Positions 4,357-5,962 of a DNA stretch of 5,962 nucleotides are shown piece after piece. Location of the stretch: positions 1 through 5,962 of the forward strand of contig JAGSPR010000407.1 of NCBI GenBank assembly GCA_018262455.1. Reading direction: 5' to 3'. The notes under the pieces were generated by a model, which made no database searches, was not told the DNA's origin, and saw only the letters and a program-made list of their open reading frames with translations. Numbering within the stretch: the first letter of the stretch is position 1; every line of letters begins with the position of its first letter. The stretch is from Deltaproteobacteria bacterium. Lineage in GTDB: Bacteria > Myxococcota > Polyangia > Haliangiales > Haliangiaceae. The position numbers and the translations under genes were made by a program.

Positions 4357-5962
4357 TCACTGACGGCATGCCATCGGGTCGGTGTCGTCGCATCTTGGCT
4401 TCGGGGGCAGGGGTTTGGCGGCGACGAGCTTGGTCCCGAAACTCTCGCAGTCCGAGATCGTGGCCTCGCGCTTGGTCGACGGGACCTTCACCACCCACCG
4501 CTGCGCGGCTTCGAGCGCGTGCTGGCGGCAGGCGGCGAGCGTGCAGCTCACGGCGTTCGCTGCGGCCACCCGCGTGCTCGCGGCACATGACGCGACGACG
4601 TCGTCATACCGAGCGGCGCGGTAGACGGCGCTCAGATCCTCCGCCTGAGCTGGGGGGCGTCGGGTCGGTGGGGCGGAGATCCTTGGTGGCTTGCGCTCGA
4701 CGGCGGCGTCGATCGGCTCCGGCACCACGGGCGGCTCCGGGGCCGCCGGCGCCTCCGCTGCGGCGGCATCGGCGGGCACGGTCGCGGCGACGCGCGGGCG
4801 CGCGCCAGGCGCCCCCGCATCGACCCCGAGCGACGCGACGACGGCGGGCTCCTCGTGGACGGGCGGGCCGCGCCACGCGTAGAGCAAGGCCCCGGCGCCG
4901 GCGCCGGCGGCGAGCACGAGCGCCACGCGCAGCAGCCCGCGGCCGCGTCGGACGGGCCGCGCGTCCAGCTCGTCATCGCTCGCTGCGGCGGCGACCTGGC
5001 CGAACCGATCGGACGGGTGGGCGACGGTCGGCCCGGTGGCGTCGAGCAGCGATCTCGACGAGTCGCCGATCACGACCTTGCCGCTCGTGCGCGTGATCGG
5101 TCGAGCCGGTGGTGGCGCAGGCGCCAGCGCAGGACCGGGCGGCGGCGTGATCGAGTACGAGCTGAGATCGACGAGCTTGTCGAGCTGCCCGTCGAGCGAG
5201 TGGCTGTTCAGCATGGAACTGCCGACCGATGGAGCGCCGGTCACCGTGACGACCTCCGGATCGCCTTGCCGGATCCGCATCTCGACCCACGGCTCGGGGC
5301 GTTGCCCGAACAGCTCGCGGATGAACCGCCGGAGCGCCGGCACCGACAGGCTGATGCCGGCTTGCATCGCCACCGTCTCGATCGCCTCGTGGGCTTCCTC
5401 CGCCGACTGGTAGCGATCGTCCGGATCCTTCGCGAGCAACTTGAGGACGACCGCGTCGAGCTCGGGCGGGATGTCCGGACGTTTCGAGGACGGCGGCGGC
5501 GTGGGCTCGTCGACGATCGCCTCCATGCTCTCGTAGTCGGTGACCCGCTTGAACAGGCGCTCTCCGACGAGCAACTCCCACAGCACGATCCCGAGCGAGA
5601 ACACGTCGCACCGCAGGTCGATCTCGCTACCCCGGCATTGCTCGGGCGCCATGTAGCCGATCTTCCCCTTGACCGTTCCCGCCTGGGTCTCGCTCGACCG
5701 GTGCGAGGCCTTGGCGACGCCGAAGTCGACGACCTTGACGTTGCCCTCGTAGCTCACCATCAGGTTCGACGGCGACACGTCGCGGTGCACGATCCCGAGC
5801 GGCTGGCCATCCGTCCCGACCCGCTCGTGCGCGTGGTGCAGGCCCGCAGCGGCCCCGGCGACGATCGTGAGCGCACAGCCGATCGGGATCGGCTGGCCCA
5901 CCGCGTACGAGCGATGGAGCAGCTCGCGGACGGTCTCCCCGTGCACGTACTCCATCGTGAAG
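4357..5962 (-). CDS. Receptor-type Hanks Ser/Thr protein kinase, N-terminus outside window
   Basis: The fragment starts at the kinase hinge (FTMEYVHGE) and gives 534 residues; the Gly loop, VAIK lysine and alpha-C helix lie beyond the right edge. The C-lobe is complete and looks active: HRDVSPSN (HRD at 5787-5779, with metal-binding Asn), DFG (5727-5719), an activation segment with several Ser/Thr, GYMAPEQ, and CDVFSLG. Ser replaces the catalytic-loop Lys (HRDVSPxN), a form common in myxobacterial kinases. The kinase domain ends near 5370. The segment LRRFIRELFGQRPEPW is typical of what follows it in this group. Then come a Ser- and Pro-rich cytoplasmic linker, one membrane span (about 4943-4874, with GAGAGA in its core), an Ala/Pro-rich stalk, and a C-terminal domain (about 4640-4357) of helical look with six cysteines. 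Orientation is inferred: kinase in the cytoplasm, tail in the periplasm. The TPR/PEGA-like and GNAT genes follow on the same strand, probably as an operon. Confidence 0.92.
   Translation of the reverse strand, partial: FTMEYVHGETVRELLHRSYAVGQPIPIGCALTIVAGAAAGLHHAHERVGTDGQPLGIVHRDVSPSNLMVSYEGNVKVVDFGVAKASHRSSETQAGTVKGKIGYMAPEQCRGSEIDLRCDVFSLGIVLWELLVGERLFKRVTDYESMEAIVDEPTPPPSSKRPDIPPELDAVVLKLLAKDPDDRYQSAEEAHEAIETVAMQAGISLSVPALRRFIRELFGQRPEPWVEMRIRQGDPEVVTVTGAPSVGSSMLNSHSLDGQLDKLVDLSSYSITPPPGPALAPAPPPARPITRTSGKVVIGDSSRSLLDATGPTVAHPSDRFGQVAAAASDDELDARPVRRGRGLLRVALVLAAGAGAGALLYAWRGPPVHEEPAVVASLGVDAGAPGARPRVAATVPADAAAAEAPAAPEPPVVPEPIDAAVERKPPRISAPPTRRPPAQAEDLSAVYRAARYDDVVASCAASTRVAAANAVSCTLAACRQHALEAAQRWVVKVPSTKREATISDCESFGTKLVAAKPLPPKPRCDDTDPMACRQ

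Noticed and set aside
4295..4588. Upstream extension of the TPR/PEGA-like frame to 4588
   Set aside because: It would overlap the 3' end of the kinase gene by more than 200 bases and would bury the signal peptide in the middle of the protein.
4368..5096. Plus-strand 242-residue Arg-rich frame
   Set aside because: It lies opposite the Ala/Pro-rich stalk and linker of the kinase. The Arg-rich composition is the complement of Ala/Pro-coding DNA, with no domain features.

Overview
The window is GC-rich DNA (roughly 70 % G+C by eye). Codons end mostly in G or C and isoleucine is nearly always ATC. Two Hanks-type Ser/Thr kinase genes, a secreted TPR/PEGA-like envelope protein and Ala/Pro-rich linkers with runs such as 'PIDAAVE' point to a myxobacterium (Myxococcota, perhaps the Haliangium/Kofleriaceae side). 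This placement is inferred from style, not from a marker gene.

Layout. (1) Minus strand, 1-583: the N-terminal part of a kinase-fold protein that runs off the left edge. It keeps the fold signature but has lost almost every catalytic motif, so I call it a pseudokinase. (2) 584-697: a 114-bp divergent intergenic region unusually rich in inverted repeats. (3) Plus strand: a CysK/CBS-family PLP enzyme (698-1702), then, after a 106-bp gap holding a perfect 10-bp inverted repeat, an LPG-synthase-TM/UPF0104-type membrane protein (1809-2786). (4) Minus strand, read right to left: a receptor-type Ser/Thr kinase truncated at the right edge (5962-4357), a secreted TPR plus PEGA-like protein with two C-terminal membrane segments (4294-3326), and a RimJ/RimL-type GNAT acetyltransferase (3323-2787). 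The two gene sets converge at 2784-2789, where one TGATCA palindrome supplies both stop codons.

How the genes may work together. The kinase, TPR/PEGA and GNAT genes are tightly packed (62-nt and 2-nt gaps) and look like one operon. Its theme appears to be envelope sensing: a kinase with a cytoplasmic catalytic domain, one membrane span and a six-cysteine tail that should lie outside the inner membrane, next to a secreted TPR/PEGA-like protein. The pseudokinase, divergent from the cysteine-synthase-like gene, could be a non-catalytic scaffold or regulator; nothing here proves that it acts with the other kinase. No rRNA, tRNA, CRISPR array, insertion sequence or phage gene was seen. No stretch longer than 300 bases lacks a gene.
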